From Deinococcus arboris (lineage in GTDB: Bacteria > Deinococcota > Deinococci > Deinococcales > Deinococcaceae), in NCBI RefSeq assembly GCF_009755355.1, contig NZ_WQLB01000008.1, positions 88,601 through 152,600 of the forward strand: DNA of 64,000 bases, written 5' to 3'. Under the pieces are notes generated by a model. It ran no database searches. It saw nothing but the letters and a program-made list of their open reading frames with translations, and was not told the origin of the DNA. Below, piece by piece: positions 1 through 10,641 of the stretch (within the stretch, counting starts at the first letter, position 1; each line of letters starts with the position of its first letter). The position numbers were made by a program, and so were the translations under genes.

Positions 1-86
1 CTAGGGAATCACTGAAGGCGGCCTCAACCCCACACAGCGCCCGCTGCACCATGGAAGGGCCGCCTCTTTATGCGTCTACCGGGGGG

Positions 87-1677
<1,591 letters not shown>

Positions 1678-1690
1678 CCTGGTCGCCTCT

Positions 1691-1768
<78 letters not shown>

Positions 1769-1770
1769 CA

Positions 1771-1805
1771 GACAGTCCCGCCGGTTTAGAGCCGGCGGGA
1801 CTGTC
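1771..1805 (+). terminator. Terminator after tRNA-Ala
   Basis: A perfect 14-bp inverted repeat (1771-1784 with 1792-1805) and a 7-nt loop lie four nt after the tRNA CCA. It is followed by a short T-containing stretch. It also lies just beyond the end of the convergent minus-strand gene and could serve both. Confidence 0.75.
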
Positions 1806-1819
1806 TTTGACCTGCGAAC

Positions 1820-3526
1820 CTACCGCAGCACGCGGCTGTATTCCACCTGACCAGTCAGCGGAACGAGCTGAGACAGATTGACGGGGAAGCTGATCTGCTG
1901 CCCGCCTACACTTAGGACAACAGCGGCGGGCGCCCGGCCCAGCCGCACCTGAACACCGGGAAGTTCACTCAGGGCGGCCAGCGGCACATACACCTCGCGG
2001 GCAAAGCGCCGCACGGTGACCGGCACCCGCGCCGTCCCCACCCGCAGCGTGGCGGTGCGGGCCGTGACGTTCAACACGGGCAGGCGCAGCGCGGCGGCCG
2101 CTTCGGTCAGGGGCAGCCACACCTGGCCGGCCTCACTGCGGGCCTTACGTGCGGCGGCCTGGGCCTGCTGGGCTGGGGTCAGCACGGGCGCGGCAGGCTG
2201 GGTGGGCTGCGCCGGTTGGGTGGGGGTCGCCGGTCCAGGCTGCACAGTGGGTTGCCCAGGCTGAGCCGGCTGAGGCGGTTTGGTGCCCTGGGTGGGCGCC
2301 GGCGGCTGCGCGGGCTGGGCCGGCGCCGTGGGCGTGCCGGGCGGCAGCGCTGCCAGCACCGCTGTGGCCGCCGCGCGCCGGGCCTGGGTCTGGGCCTGCA
2401 AGTCAATGGGCGTGGGCACGCGGCCCCAGGCCGAGGGGCTGGCGTGAAAAGTCGTCCACGGGCCCACAGCCAGCGGGCGCTGTTTCTGAATGATGTTCAG
2501 GCCGCCGCCGTCTGTCGTGAAATACAGACTGCCCTGATCGCTGACGCTCAGGCCGGTGTCGATCTTCTTGCCGGTCTTGATCTGCCACAGCGCCTGGCCC
2601 GCCTTGCCCACAGCATGCACGGTGCCGCTCAGGTCCGGCACGACCACTGTGCCGTCACTCAGCTCCACCGCCGAGGCCGCGATGGCCGCCCCCGCCTTGT
2701 AGGTCCACTCGGTTTCGCCGCCGGGATTCAGGGCGTACAGCGAACCGTCGTAACTGCCCACGACGACCACACCGCCACTGGTGATGATGGGACTGGCGTT
2801 GACAAAGAGGCCCGTCTGCACGCGCCATTTCAACTGGCCACCGGGGGTCAGGGCGTAGATGCGGCGGTCACTGGAGCCGAAGTACACGCTGCCGTCCAGG
2901 CCGATGGCCGGGCTGCTGAACACCAGCGAGCCGGCCAGGTAGGTCCATTTCAGGCGGCCGTCCGGCGTCAGGGCATGCATGCGGTTGTTCTGGGCGCCAA
3001 AGTAGATGGTGCCGTCCGCGCCCACGGCGGGGCTGCTGAACACAGGCGCCCCCACCTTATAACTCCAGAGCGCCTTGCCCACGCTGTCAATGGCGTGAAC
3101 GGTGCCCCCGGCGGTGGCCACCACGACGCTGCCGTCGGCCCGCAGGGCGGGCGTGGCAAAGATGTCGCCGTCCAGCTTCAGTTTCCACAGCAGCTTGCCA
3201 GCCGCGTCAATGGCGTAGACCGTATCATCGTAAGAAGCGGCGATGGTGGTGCCCTGCGGCGTCACGACCGGGTAAGCGCGCCCCAGGTCCCCCATCAAAA
3301 AGGACCACTTCTCGCTGCCCTTGGCGTCGGTGCGGTGCACGCGGGCGTCTGACCCCACGAAGGTCAGGTCGCCGCTGGCGCCCACTGACACGCCAGAAAT
3401 CACGCGCAGCTCTTTGAAAACATCAATTTTTGGTGCGGCGAACGTGGGGGTTCCCTGGGCAGCGGCGCCCGAGAAAACCGCCAGTGTCATCAGGGAGAGC
3501 AGGGGCAAAACGTGGCTGTTCCTCAT
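1820..3526 (-). CDS. Secreted PQQ-like beta-propeller protein
   Basis: The 568-residue protein has an N-terminal signal peptide ([20 protein letters not shown], cleavage near AAA). Residues about 35-360 hold repeated blades of the type 'A-DG-VY-GS-D--LYAL-P-G-LKW', typical of PQQ-like or BamB-like propellers. A Pro/Gln/Thr-rich linker follows at about 390-455. The C-terminal domain (about 465-568) resembles the copper amine oxidase N-terminal-like domain common in exported proteins. No redox motif is visible, so a structural or binding role outside the membrane is more likely than enzymatic dehydrogenation. An AAGGAG ribosome-binding site lies 11 nt before the ATG. It is convergent with the tRNA. 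The exact ligand is unknown. Confidence 0.8.
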   Translation of the reverse strand: MRNSHVLPLLSLMTLAVFSGAAAQGTPTFAAPKIDVFKELRVISGVSVGASGDLTFVGSDARVHRTDAKGSEKWSFLMGDLGRAYPVVTPQGTTIAASYDDTVYAIDAAGKLLWKLKLDGDIFATPALRADGSVVVATAGGTVHAIDSVGKALWSYKVGAPVFSSPAVGADGTIYFGAQNNRMHALTPDGRLKWTYLAGSLVFSSPAIGLDGSVYFGSSDRRIYALTPGGQLKWRVQTGLFVNASPIITSGGVVVVGSYDGSLYALNPGGETEWTYKAGAAIAASAVELSDGTVVVPDLSGTVHAVGKAGQALWQIKTGKKIDTGLSVSDQGSLYFTTDGGGLNIIQKQRPLAVGPWTTFHASPSAWGRVPTPIDLQAQTQARRAAATAVLAALPPGTPTAPAQPAQPPAPTQGTKPPQPAQPGQPTVQPGPATPTQPAQPTQPAAPVLTPAQQAQAAARKARSEAGQVWLPLTEAAAALRLPVLNVTARTATLRVGTARVPVTVRRFAREVYVPLAALSELPGVQVRLGRAPAAVVLSVGGQQISFPVNLSQLVPLTGQVEYSRVLR

Positions 3527-3623
3527 CTAAACGTGTACTCCTTTACGGACCCTTTACGGTCAGGGATTGGCGCGAGGCGGCGTATGGACGCTGCCCAGGG
3601 TACGGCCTAAGATGCGAACTGTT

Positions 3624-4196
<573 letters not shown>

Positions 4197-4214
4197 AGAA
4201 CTTCTTCAACCCTG

Positions 4215-4243
4215 CCCGCCCGGTGCCCAGTGTACCGGGCGGG
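4215..4243 (+). terminator. GC-rich hairpin after the Thr-rich exported protein
   Basis: A 10-bp inverted repeat, CCCGCCCGGT with ACCGGGCGGG, and a 9-nt loop lie 18 nt after the stop codon. There is no T-tract, so termination activity is uncertain. Confidence 0.45.
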
Positions 4244-4323
4244 TGTGCTGTGCCGGCCAGAAGTTCAAGGTCCCGTCAGACGGTCTCTTCCGCGCCGGGT
4301 CAGGGCCGCCGTACCCTGAAACC

Positions 4324-5250
4324 ATGAAACGGCTTGCGGTCTTTCTCGCCCTTGGCGGTCTGCTGAGCAGTTGTGTGCCCGCCCCCCTGCGCGCCAACCC
4401 CGACGCCGGGCTGCGCCTGAGCGCCGCGCTGGACACCCCGCCTCTGCGCCCCATCACGGGCGAACCCAACCTCTACCGGGTGCCGGGGCCCGGCGGCCTG
4501 ACCGTTCAGACCGACCGCGCCGCCCAGGTGACGGCGATTGTGGTGCCGCCCAGCGGCGGCGCGGCGCTCAGTGAGACGGTTAGAACTGTGCCGGGCCAGG
4601 CCACCCGCCTGCCGTTGCCCCCCGCCCAGGGGTTTACCCAGGTGTTCACGGTGGCCAGTCTGGTGCCGCTGGACTTGCAGGGCGCCAGGGGCGCGCGCAG
4701 CGTGAACGAGGTGGCGCGGGCGGTCGAGCAGGCCACCAGCGCGGCGCCCCGCAGCGCCTACACCGTCGCCACCACCGTTTACCGGGCCGAACGCCTGGGC
4801 AGCCTGCGCGTGACCACCAATGTGCCCGGCACTCAGCTCCGGGTGGGGGGCCGCCTGGCCGGCACCGCGCCGCTGGACCTGAACGACCTGCCGCCCGGTT
4901 CCCTGGAGGTCAGTGCGGCGCGCGAGGGTTACCGTCCAGTCACGCAGCGCGTCATTATAACTGGCGACCGCACCACCCAGGTTGACCTGACCCTGCGCCC
5001 GCTGGCCGGAACCCTGCGCGTGCAGAGCGCCGTTGCCGCCGAGGTGAGTGTGGAGCGGCAAGTGGTGGGCGCCGCACTGCCAGGGCAACCCCTGGACCTG
5101 AGCGTGCGCCCTGGCGTGCTGGCGGTCAACGTGACGCCGCGCGACCGCGCCCTGAGTGCCCAGGCCCTGCTGGTGCGGGTCAGCGACGCGCAGGTCAGTC
5201 TGGTCGAGTGCGCGCTGACGGCGGGGACCTACACCTGCACCGTGCGCTAA
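4324..5250 (+). CDS. PEGA-domain lipoprotein
   Basis: The 308-residue protein starts with a lipoprotein signal peptide ending in the lipobox LSSC (Cys about residue 17), so it should be anchored in a membrane. Residues about 155-230 contain a PEGA domain: 'LGSLRVTTNVPGTQLRVGG' followed by 'PPGSLEVSAAREGYRP' and a hydrophobic strand. PEGA domains are found on surface proteins and probably bind other envelope components. The remainder looks beta-rich. The start is supported by a TACCCT -10 box at 4312-4317, six nt upstream, indicating a leaderless mRNA. The next gene downstream has its own promoter. Function is otherwise unknown. Confidence 0.8.
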   Translation: MKRLAVFLALGGLLSSCVPAPLRANPDAGLRLSAALDTPPLRPITGEPNLYRVPGPGGLTVQTDRAAQVTAIVVPPSGGAALSETVRTVPGQATRLPLPPAQGFTQVFTVASLVPLDLQGARGARSVNEVARAVEQATSAAPRSAYTVATTVYRAERLGSLRVTTNVPGTQLRVGGRLAGTAPLDLNDLPPGSLEVSAAREGYRPVTQRVIITGDRTTQVDLTLRPLAGTLRVQSAVAAEVSVERQVVGAALPGQPLDLSVRPGVLAVNVTPRDRALSAQALLVRVSDAQVSLVECALTAGTYTCTVR

Positions 5251-5262
5251 GGACGGCGCGGC

Positions 5263-5294
5263 CCGCTCAGCTCCGTTCACCCAGGGCTGAGCGG
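5263..5294 (+). terminator. Hairpin after PEGA lipoprotein
   Basis: A 9-bp inverted repeat, CCGCTCAGC with GCTGAGCGG, and a 14-nt loop lie 12 nt after the stop. No T-run follows, so this is a possible terminator only. Confidence 0.4.
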
Positions 5295-5337
5295 CGATCT
5301 CCTCAGGTGCCCCAGGCGCGGTGCTAGCCTGCCGGGC

Positions 5338-6330
5338 ATGAGCGCCCCTTCCCTCCTCACGCCAGTGCTGGGCGACCTGTACGCCCTCCAGGTGCCCATT
5401 CCCTACCCCATGGGCTTTGTGACAGTGCTGCTGGACGCCCCGCGAGGCGGCCCCGTCACCATGATTGACACCGCCCTGGATACCCCCGAGGCGCAGGCCG
5501 CCATTGAGGCCGGACTGGCCGCCCTGGGGCTCCACTGGCCGGATATAGACCGCGTCGTCATCACGCACCACCACCCGGATCACTACGGTCTGGCCGGGGT
5601 GGTCGAGGAACGCAGCGGCGCGGCTGTCTTTATGCTGGATGTCGAGATTGGGCGCGGAGAGCGCTACTGGCACCTGTGGGAAGAGTGGCTGCCGGGGCAC
5701 ATCAAACACCTGCGCGACCACGGCCTGCCGCCTGAAACTCTGGCCACCCTAGAAGCCGACAGCCGCCGCACACGTGAGCGGGTGCAACCCGCCGGGCGCG
5801 TGCAGCCGCTGCGCGAGGGCCAGGAGGTCACGCTCTCTGGCCGCCCCTGGGAGGTGCTGTGGCTGCCCGGCCACGCTGACGGGCACTTGGGGCTCTGGAG
5901 CGAACAGGACAGCGTCCTGATTGCCGGAGACGCCATCCTGCCGCGTATCAGCCCGAATGTGGGCCTGTACGCCTACACCCGCCCTGACCCCCTGGGCGAC
6001 TACCTGCAAACGCTAGGCAAACTGGAAGCCCTGAACCCGGCCCGCGCGGTGGTGGGTCACCACGGCCCGCTGATGACCGGCGTGCAGGCCCGCGCCCGCG
6101 AACTGCGCGCCCATCACCACGAGCGCCTGGACTTCATGGCGGCCCAGGCCGCCAGTGCGCCGCGCACCGCGTATGACCTGTCGCTGGCCATGTTTCCACG
6201 TGACCTGAACATCAGTGGGCGCCGCTTTGCCCTGGCTGAAACCCTGGCGCACCTCGAACATCTGCGGCTGCTGGGGCAGCTCTACCGCACCTGGCAGGAA
6301 GACCAGGGCGCCTGGGTCTACCACGCTTAA
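5338..6330 (+). CDS. MBL-fold metallo-hydrolase
   Basis: This is a 330-residue metallo-beta-lactamase-fold enzyme. The dinuclear metal motif HHHPDH occurs near residue 80. Later metal ligands appear in the 'LPGHADGHLGLW' and 'IAGDAILP' segments and in 'VVGHHGP'. The C-terminal helical extension of about 80 residues resembles the beta-lactamase-associated winged-helix domain of RNase Z/LACTB2-like hydrolases. The substrate cannot be inferred; members include lactonases, thioesterases and nucleases. The ATG is preceded by TAGCCT (5325-5330) at seven nt, indicating a leaderless message. No operon partner is evident. Confidence 0.88.
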   Translation: MSAPSLLTPVLGDLYALQVPIPYPMGFVTVLLDAPRGGPVTMIDTALDTPEAQAAIEAGLAALGLHWPDIDRVVITHHHPDHYGLAGVVEERSGAAVFMLDVEIGRGERYWHLWEEWLPGHIKHLRDHGLPPETLATLEADSRRTRERVQPAGRVQPLREGQEVTLSGRPWEVLWLPGHADGHLGLWSEQDSVLIAGDAILPRISPNVGLYAYTRPDPLGDYLQTLGKLEALNPARAVVGHHGPLMTGVQARARELRAHHHERLDFMAAQAASAPRTAYDLSLAMFPRDLNISGRRFALAETLAHLEHLRLLGQLYRTWQEDQGAWVYHA

Positions 6331-6624
6331 AGGAACATACGCCCTTCTGGGCCAGTGCAGAAGCATGACCTTGGCTGGCCCATTTGCCGCTTGAGGAGTC
6401 TCTTCGGCTCATTGGTGTTGTCCCTGAGCCGCGTTGCTGCGCTGAGCACGGCATCACCTTCAGCCCTGGTCGCCTTCATTCGATTGCTGTAGGGCTGAAC
6501 AGCGGCGTGGGCCACAACACCGCCTGACGCACAACTGGCGCGTGCCCCAGATGCTTCTGACCGCTCCGGCTGACCGTGCGCACCTGACCATAGGCCAGCG
6601 CAGGGGCGCTCTATACTCCGGCGC
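6331..6624. other. Intergenic region, no gene recognised
   Basis: About 290 bp between the MBL hydrolase and the YbjN-like gene. A minus-strand frame stays open across it, but it has no ribosome-binding site and is continuous with the antisense shadow of the next gene. I see no RNA gene. The last 13 bp hold the promoter of the following gene. Confidence 0.5.
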
Positions 6625-7080
6625 ATGACAGCTTCAACGGAACTGCGGCGCATCATGACGGCGCTGCAACAGAGTGGTCTGACCGTCGAAGCGGTCGAGG
6701 ACGGCGCTCTGGTGCAGGACGGTGAGACGCGCGTGGCCCTGTTTGCCGAGGCCGACCCGCAGGGCGGCGTGGTGGTGCGCCTGCACCTTGACCTCGACCT
6801 GTACGTCGAGGAAGACAGCCTCCCGGATATCCTGATGGGCATGAATCTGCTCAACCAGGGCCTGGATTACGGCGCCCTGAACCTGGACCCCGTGGATGAA
6901 GACGACCTGGATGAAGGCGCGCCGCTGACCTTTGCTGTGCTGGGCCGGAGCGTGCTGTGGCTGCCCGACCTGGGCGCCCCCGAACTGGACCGCCTGCGCG
7001 AACATCTGCGCCGCTTTGAGCGCGAGGTCACGGACGCCGTGGAACGGACCCTGCACGGCAGCAAGGGCATCAGCGCGTAG
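6625..7080 (+). CDS. YbjN-like small acidic protein
   Basis: The 151-residue acidic, soluble protein has no signal or membrane segment. The alternating strand-helix pattern and the 'TRVALFAEAD----VVVRLHLDLDLYV' strands suggest the YbjN or type III secretion chaperone-like fold, which usually mediates protein contacts. The assignment rests on pattern only. The start is firmly placed by a TATACT box at 6612-6617, seven nt before the ATG, which is a leaderless promoter. It is a single-gene unit facing convergent murA. Confidence 0.6.
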   Translation: MTASTELRRIMTALQQSGLTVEAVEDGALVQDGETRVALFAEADPQGGVVVRLHLDLDLYVEEDSLPDILMGMNLLNQGLDYGALNLDPVDEDDLDEGAPLTFAVLGRSVLWLPDLGAPELDRLREHLRRFEREVTDAVERTLHGSKGISA

Positions 7081-7250
7081 TCCGCCTTCCGCTGAGTTGA
7101 AGCGCAGCAAAGAAAGGCACTGTCTGAGCATCCATCTCGCGGCAATCCGTACCCTCTCCTGTTGGCCCTGCTACGCGGCTTTCCAAGTCCGCTCGGATTC
7201 CACCCGGCATTCTGCTTGAGAAGGGTCGGGGTCCGTATCAGCACCAAACG

Positions 7251-7285
7251 AAGGCGCCCCCGGCAAATCAGCCAGGGGCGCCCTT
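7251..7285 (-). terminator. Terminator after murA
   Basis: An inverted repeat GGCGCCCC/GGGGCGCC is extended by GGC/GCC around one mismatch, with a 6-nt loop, 12 nt beyond the murA stop. The minus-strand side runs into TTCGTTT. It may also stop transcripts coming from the YbjN-like gene. Confidence 0.7.
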
Positions 7286-7297
7286 GCTCGTTGGGCT

Positions 7298-8575
7298 TTA
7301 GTCCATCGCCAGCGCGAGGTCGTTCTGGGCCACGTTGGCTCCAACGCCTCGCAGACGGTCCGCCAGGCGCTCGTACCCCCGGTTAAGGTACTGCACGCCG
7401 TCAATGACGGTCTCGCCCTCGCAGGTCAGGCCGGCGATGAACAGGGCGGCACCAGCACGCAGGTCGGCGGCCTTGACCGGCGCGGCGCGCAGCGGTCCAC
7501 CCTGAATCACCTGGGTGTAGCCGCTGACGGTGATGTTCGCCCCCATCCGGTGCAGTTCGGCCACATGCGTCAGGCGGTCGGGATACACCGGGTCCTGCAC
7601 CACGCTGGTGCCGGCGACGGTCGCCAGCAGGGCGCTCATCTGCGGCTGAAGGTCGGTGGGAAAGCCGGGGTAGCTCTGGGTGGTGATATTGACCGGCTTC
7701 AGGTCGCGGCCACGCGCGTCCACCACCAGGCTGGTGCCGCTTTCCAGAATCTCCACGCCCATTTCCTGCAACTTGCCGGTGACGGCGCGCAGGTGCTCTG
7801 GGCGCACGTTGGTCACGGTCAGGCGGCTGCGGGTGGCCGCTGCCAGCATCATGAACGTGCCGGCCTCAATGCGGTCGGGAATCACGGTGTATTCGCCGCC
7901 GCGCAGGCTGGGCACGCCCCGGATGGTCAGGATATTGGTGCCTGCGCCCTGAATATCGGCGCCCATGCTGTTCAGGAAGCCCACCAGTTCCACGACATCG
8001 GTGTCAATTGAGGCGTTTTCCAGCGTGACCACGCCGTCGCCCAGCACACTCGCCAGGATGGCGTTGTGGGTGCCGCCCACCGTCAGCAGCTCGAAAATGA
8101 AGTGGCCGCTGAGGCTGCCGCTGCGCCGGGCATCAAAGTTGCCTGCATCTTCGGTGATCTCGGCGCCCAGCGCCCGCAGCGCCTTGACGTGCTGGTCCAC
8201 TGGACGTGGGCCCCAGGCGCAGCCACCTGGCATGGACACCGTGGCCTGTCCAGCACGCGCCAGAATGGCGCCCAGCACGATAAAACTGGCGCGCATCTTG
8301 CTCACCAGGGCGTAGGGCGCGTCGGTGTTCAGAATCTCGGGGGTGTGCAGTTCCAGGGTGTTGTCGCCGGCCCAGACGTGCTGGGTGCCCAGGTGCGCCA
8401 GCAGTTCCAGAATGGTGTGAACATCGCTCAGGCGCGGCACGCCGTGCAGCGTGACCTTTTCGCGGCTCAGGAGGCTGGCAACAATAATAGGCAGCGCGGC
8501 ATTCTTGCTGCCCTGAACGGCGATTTCGCCGCGCAGTTCGCGGCCTCCCTGAAGGTGCAGTGGGGTCAATTGCAT
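7298..8575 (-). CDS. murA: UDP-N-acetylglucosamine 1-carboxyvinyltransferase
   Basis: Transfers enolpyruvate from PEP to UDP-GlcNAc, the first committed step of peptidoglycan synthesis. From the chosen start it is 425 residues, normal for MurA. The family N-terminus LHLQGGRELRGEIAVQGSKN (Lys-Asn at 24-25) is present. The catalytic Cys (about residue 119) lies in MPGGCAWGPRPVD; this is the fosfomycin-sensitive Cys form. I chose the ATG at 8575 because AAGGATGA lies upstream at a workable distance and homologues begin at this point. An in-frame ATG at 8587 sits directly against the Shine-Dalgarno and is less likely. It is monocistronic. Confidence 0.96.
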   Translation of the reverse strand: MQLTPLHLQGGRELRGEIAVQGSKNAALPIIVASLLSREKVTLHGVPRLSDVHTILELLAHLGTQHVWAGDNTLELHTPEILNTDAPYALVSKMRASFIVLGAILARAGQATVSMPGGCAWGPRPVDQHVKALRALGAEITEDAGNFDARRSGSLSGHFIFELLTVGGTHNAILASVLGDGVVTLENASIDTDVVELVGFLNSMGADIQGAGTNILTIRGVPSLRGGEYTVIPDRIEAGTFMMLAAATRSRLTVTNVRPEHLRAVTGKLQEMGVEILESGTSLVVDARGRDLKPVNITTQSYPGFPTDLQPQMSALLATVAGTSVVQDPVYPDRLTHVAELHRMGANITVSGYTQVIQGGPLRAAPVKAADLRAGAALFIAGLTCEGETVIDGVQYLNRGYERLADRLRGVGANVAQNDLALAMD

Positions 8576-8734
8576 GGGTGGGGTCATCCTTGGGTGGGAG
8601 AAGTCGCGGACCAGCGCCGAGAGGCATGCGCAGTACTGGTGCATGTTACACATCTACCTCAACGTGTGTCCAGAGCGACCATACAGGCTGGGCCTGCCCG
8701 GCGGATGAGGCGGGCCATACGCCAGCGCTGACCA

Positions 8735-8774
8735 TGAGGCTCATGTTGAGGCGCCTCACCGTGCGTGATACGCT
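8735..8774 (+). promoter_or_regulatory. Promoter with palindromic operator upstream of small RHH-like gene
   Basis: A -35 TTGAGG (8746-8751) and -10 TACGCT (8769-8774) have a 17-nt spacer. A perfect 12-bp palindrome TGAGGCGCCTCA (8747-8758) overlaps the -35. A related TGAGGCTCA lies at 8735-8743, 12 bp upstream. The arrangement suits an autoregulatory repressor site for the downstream ribbon-helix-helix-like protein. This is inference. Confidence 0.5.
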
Positions 8775-8850
8775 GCCGCTGCGAAGCCCGCCCCAGCACT
8801 CCACTTTCTGCCGGTGAGCAGGTGTCCGCGTCCCACTCTTCAGGAGAGTC

Positions 8851-9075
8851 ATGCCCAAGAAGGAACGCAAACGGTTGCAGGTGGTGATTAGCGACGAGCA
8901 GGACGCTCTGCTGACCCGCACCGCTTACGAACTGTCCAGCCCCGAACGACTGATTAGCAAAAGTGAAGTGGTGCGCCTGGCCATCGAGAAAATTGCCCGC
9001 GAACTGGGTGAGGGCGAGAACATCGAGGAATACCGGGCCATTCTGGAAACCGAAGACCTGAGTGACGAGCCTTAA
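8851..9075 (+). CDS. Small ribbon-helix-helix-like protein
   Basis: The 74-residue protein has a basic N-terminus and a beta strand 'KRLQVVISDEQDALL'. Two helices follow ('LISKSEVVRLAIEKIARELG') and an acidic tail. This order and spacing fit the ribbon-helix-helix DNA-binding fold (CopG/Arc type), where the strand contacts DNA as a dimer. An AGGAG site six nt before the ATG supports translation initiation. It is monocistronic with a palindrome in its promoter. No toxin partner is adjacent, so it is more likely a stand-alone regulator than an antitoxin. The fold assignment is moderately secure; the regulon is unknown. Confidence 0.65.
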   Translation: MPKKERKRLQVVISDEQDALLTRTAYELSSPERLISKSEVVRLAIEKIARELGEGENIEEYRAILETEDLSDEP

Positions 9076-9177
9076 GAAAAGCTAGCAAAAGGCTTCTTTA
9101 CACCCAGTAGACCCAGGCAGATTGACCCAAGTTCGTCTAAGCCCATTCGGTGAACGGCAAAACACAAGGATTGACAG

Positions 9178-9202
9178 GGCGGCCAGGCCAGAGCGGGCCG
9201 CC
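9178..9202. terminator. Hairpin between convergent genes
   Basis: A 7-bp GGCGGCC/GGCCGCC inverted repeat, 11-nt loop, lies between the RHH-like gene and the convergent NlpC gene and is followed by TTCTCC on the plus strand. It is a plausible shared terminator. Confidence 0.45.
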
Positions 9203-9232
9203 TTCTCCATTGGTAGGGCTAGCTTCGTCTGG

Positions 9233-10342
9233 TCAGGGACGGGCCGCCGCCAGTGGGGCGTCCAGAATCCGGCGACCTTGCAGAAAACGCGGGGCCCAGT
9301 ACCGGTCAGTCAGCAAGCTGTCCACCGTGACGCGGCCCTGATAGCTGTTGGCGCTGACAAACTGATCATCTCCCAGGTAGATGCCCACATGCGACACGCG
9401 GCCGCCACCTTCGGTGTCGAAAAACACCAGGTCGCCGGGTTGCAGGTCGCTGGAGGCCACGGCAGTCCCCACGCGCGCCTGCTCGGCGCTGGTGCGCGGC
9501 AGGGCAAAACCCAGAGGCGTAAAGACCTGCAGCACAAAGCCGCTGCAATCGGTGCCGGTGCGGGTCGTGCCGCCGTACGCATAGGGGGTGTCCAGCAGGG
9601 CCAGCGCGGCGCGGCGCCACTCGGGGAGAGGGAAAGGAGATGACAGAGTTGACGGGTCCACCAGCGCCGGGGCCGCCACCACGTCATGTCCCGGCTCGCC
9701 GGGCAGGCCAGCGCGCGGCATGGGTGCGCCGGGCTGCACCGTCGGCGCGGCAGGGATAGGGGCGCCCGGCAGGAACGGCGAGCCGCCGATGCCAGAGGCG
9801 CCTGGGCCCGCCGCCGGAGCGGGCCCAGGACCGGCTGACGCCAGCGGTAATTTCAGCACCTGCCCAGCCTTCAGCGTGGCGCCGATGGGTAGGGCGTTTG
9901 CCGCCAGCAGGCTGTCCACGGTGACCCCATAGCGGCGGGCCAGGGCATACAGGGTGTCGCCGGGTTGCACCAGATGGGCCTGACTGGCCAGGGCCGGCGC
10001 GGCGCTGATCTGGGTGGGCAGCGCCTGCGCTGACAGCAGGGGCGGCGGGGTCAGCGCAGGCGCCTCGGGGGACCGCAGGCGCAGCACCTGTCCCACCTTC
10101 AGGGCGGAACTGCTCAGGTTGTTCAGGGTTAGTAGGGCGTCCAGGGTCAGGCCCGCACGGCGCGCCAGGCCATACGCCGTGTCTCCTGCCTGCACCGTGA
10201 CGCTGGCCTGACCGCGCAGGTCGGCGCTGCCAGTGCCCTGGGCCTGGGCCCCAGCACCCAGCAGCAGGCCCGCCAGCAGGGCGGCGCGCAGGGCAGGCAA
10301 GGGACAGGAAGGCAGGCTCATCAGGTCAGGGCACAGAAGCAC
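9233..10342 (-). CDS. LysM-NlpC/P60 peptidoglycan hydrolase
   Basis: An exported cell-wall hydrolase of up to 369 residues. The N-terminal signal peptide (LRAALLAGLLLGAGAQAQ) is followed by two LysM domains (about 48-90 and 122-167; motifs 'VQAGDTAYGLARRAG' and 'VQPGDTLYALARRYG') that bind glycan strands. A Pro/Ala/Gly linker leads to the C-terminal NlpC/P60 domain. Its catalytic Cys is in GTDCSGFV and its His in SHVGIYLG, as expected for cleavage of stem-peptide bonds. The outermost start is GTG at 10342; an ATG at 10321 gives an equally good signal peptide. Neither has a clear ribosome-binding site. It is monocistronic. Confidence 0.9.
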   Translation of the reverse strand: MLLCPDLMSLPSCPLPALRAALLAGLLLGAGAQAQGTGSADLRGQASVTVQAGDTAYGLARRAGLTLDALLTLNNLSSSALKVGQVLRLRSPEAPALTPPPLLSAQALPTQISAAPALASQAHLVQPGDTLYALARRYGVTVDSLLAANALPIGATLKAGQVLKLPLASAGPGPAPAAGPGASGIGGSPFLPGAPIPAAPTVQPGAPMPRAGLPGEPGHDVVAAPALVDPSTLSSPFPLPEWRRAALALLDTPYAYGGTTRTGTDCSGFVLQVFTPLGFALPRTSAEQARVGTAVASSDLQPGDLVFFDTEGGGRVSHVGIYLGDDQFVSANSYQGRVTVDSLLTDRYWAPRFLQGRRILDAPLAAARP

Positions 10343-10641
10343 AGGGCGCCCATGAGAGGCGCATCAAGACAACCACAGGAACGTAACCAGAGCACCGTAA
10401 CACGCGCCCCTGACCGGTGCAAGCCTCCCGGACACCAGGCCAGCGGGTGGAACCCCGCACACGGTTACCGCCAGCCGCAGGCGTATGGTGGGCGCGTGAG
10501 AAAAAGGCGCCGGGCAGGCAGTGAACGTCTGAAACAGAGGTCGGCCGAGGGGCCGCGTGTGGTCCTGCGAGGGGAGGCGGCAGGGCCAGGCGTCAAGGTG
10601 GCCCCGGTGGCACGCGCCTGGCCCCTGCTGGACCTGGGCGC
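10343..10641. other. Intergenic region, no gene recognised
   Basis: About 300 bp between the divergent NlpC/P60 and MFS genes. Short frames on both strands lack initiation signals. It must contain both promoters, but I could not identify convincing -35/-10 pairs. Confidence 0.4.

Noticed and set aside
1..86. Possible gene end at the left edge
   Set aside because: The 86 bases contain no frame with recognisable coding content; only the downstream side of guaB is visible.
4300..5721. 473-codon minus-strand frame
   Set aside because: It covers the PEGA lipoprotein and MBL hydrolase on the other strand, is His/Gln/Gly-rich as expected of antisense reading, and has no promoter or ribosome-binding site.
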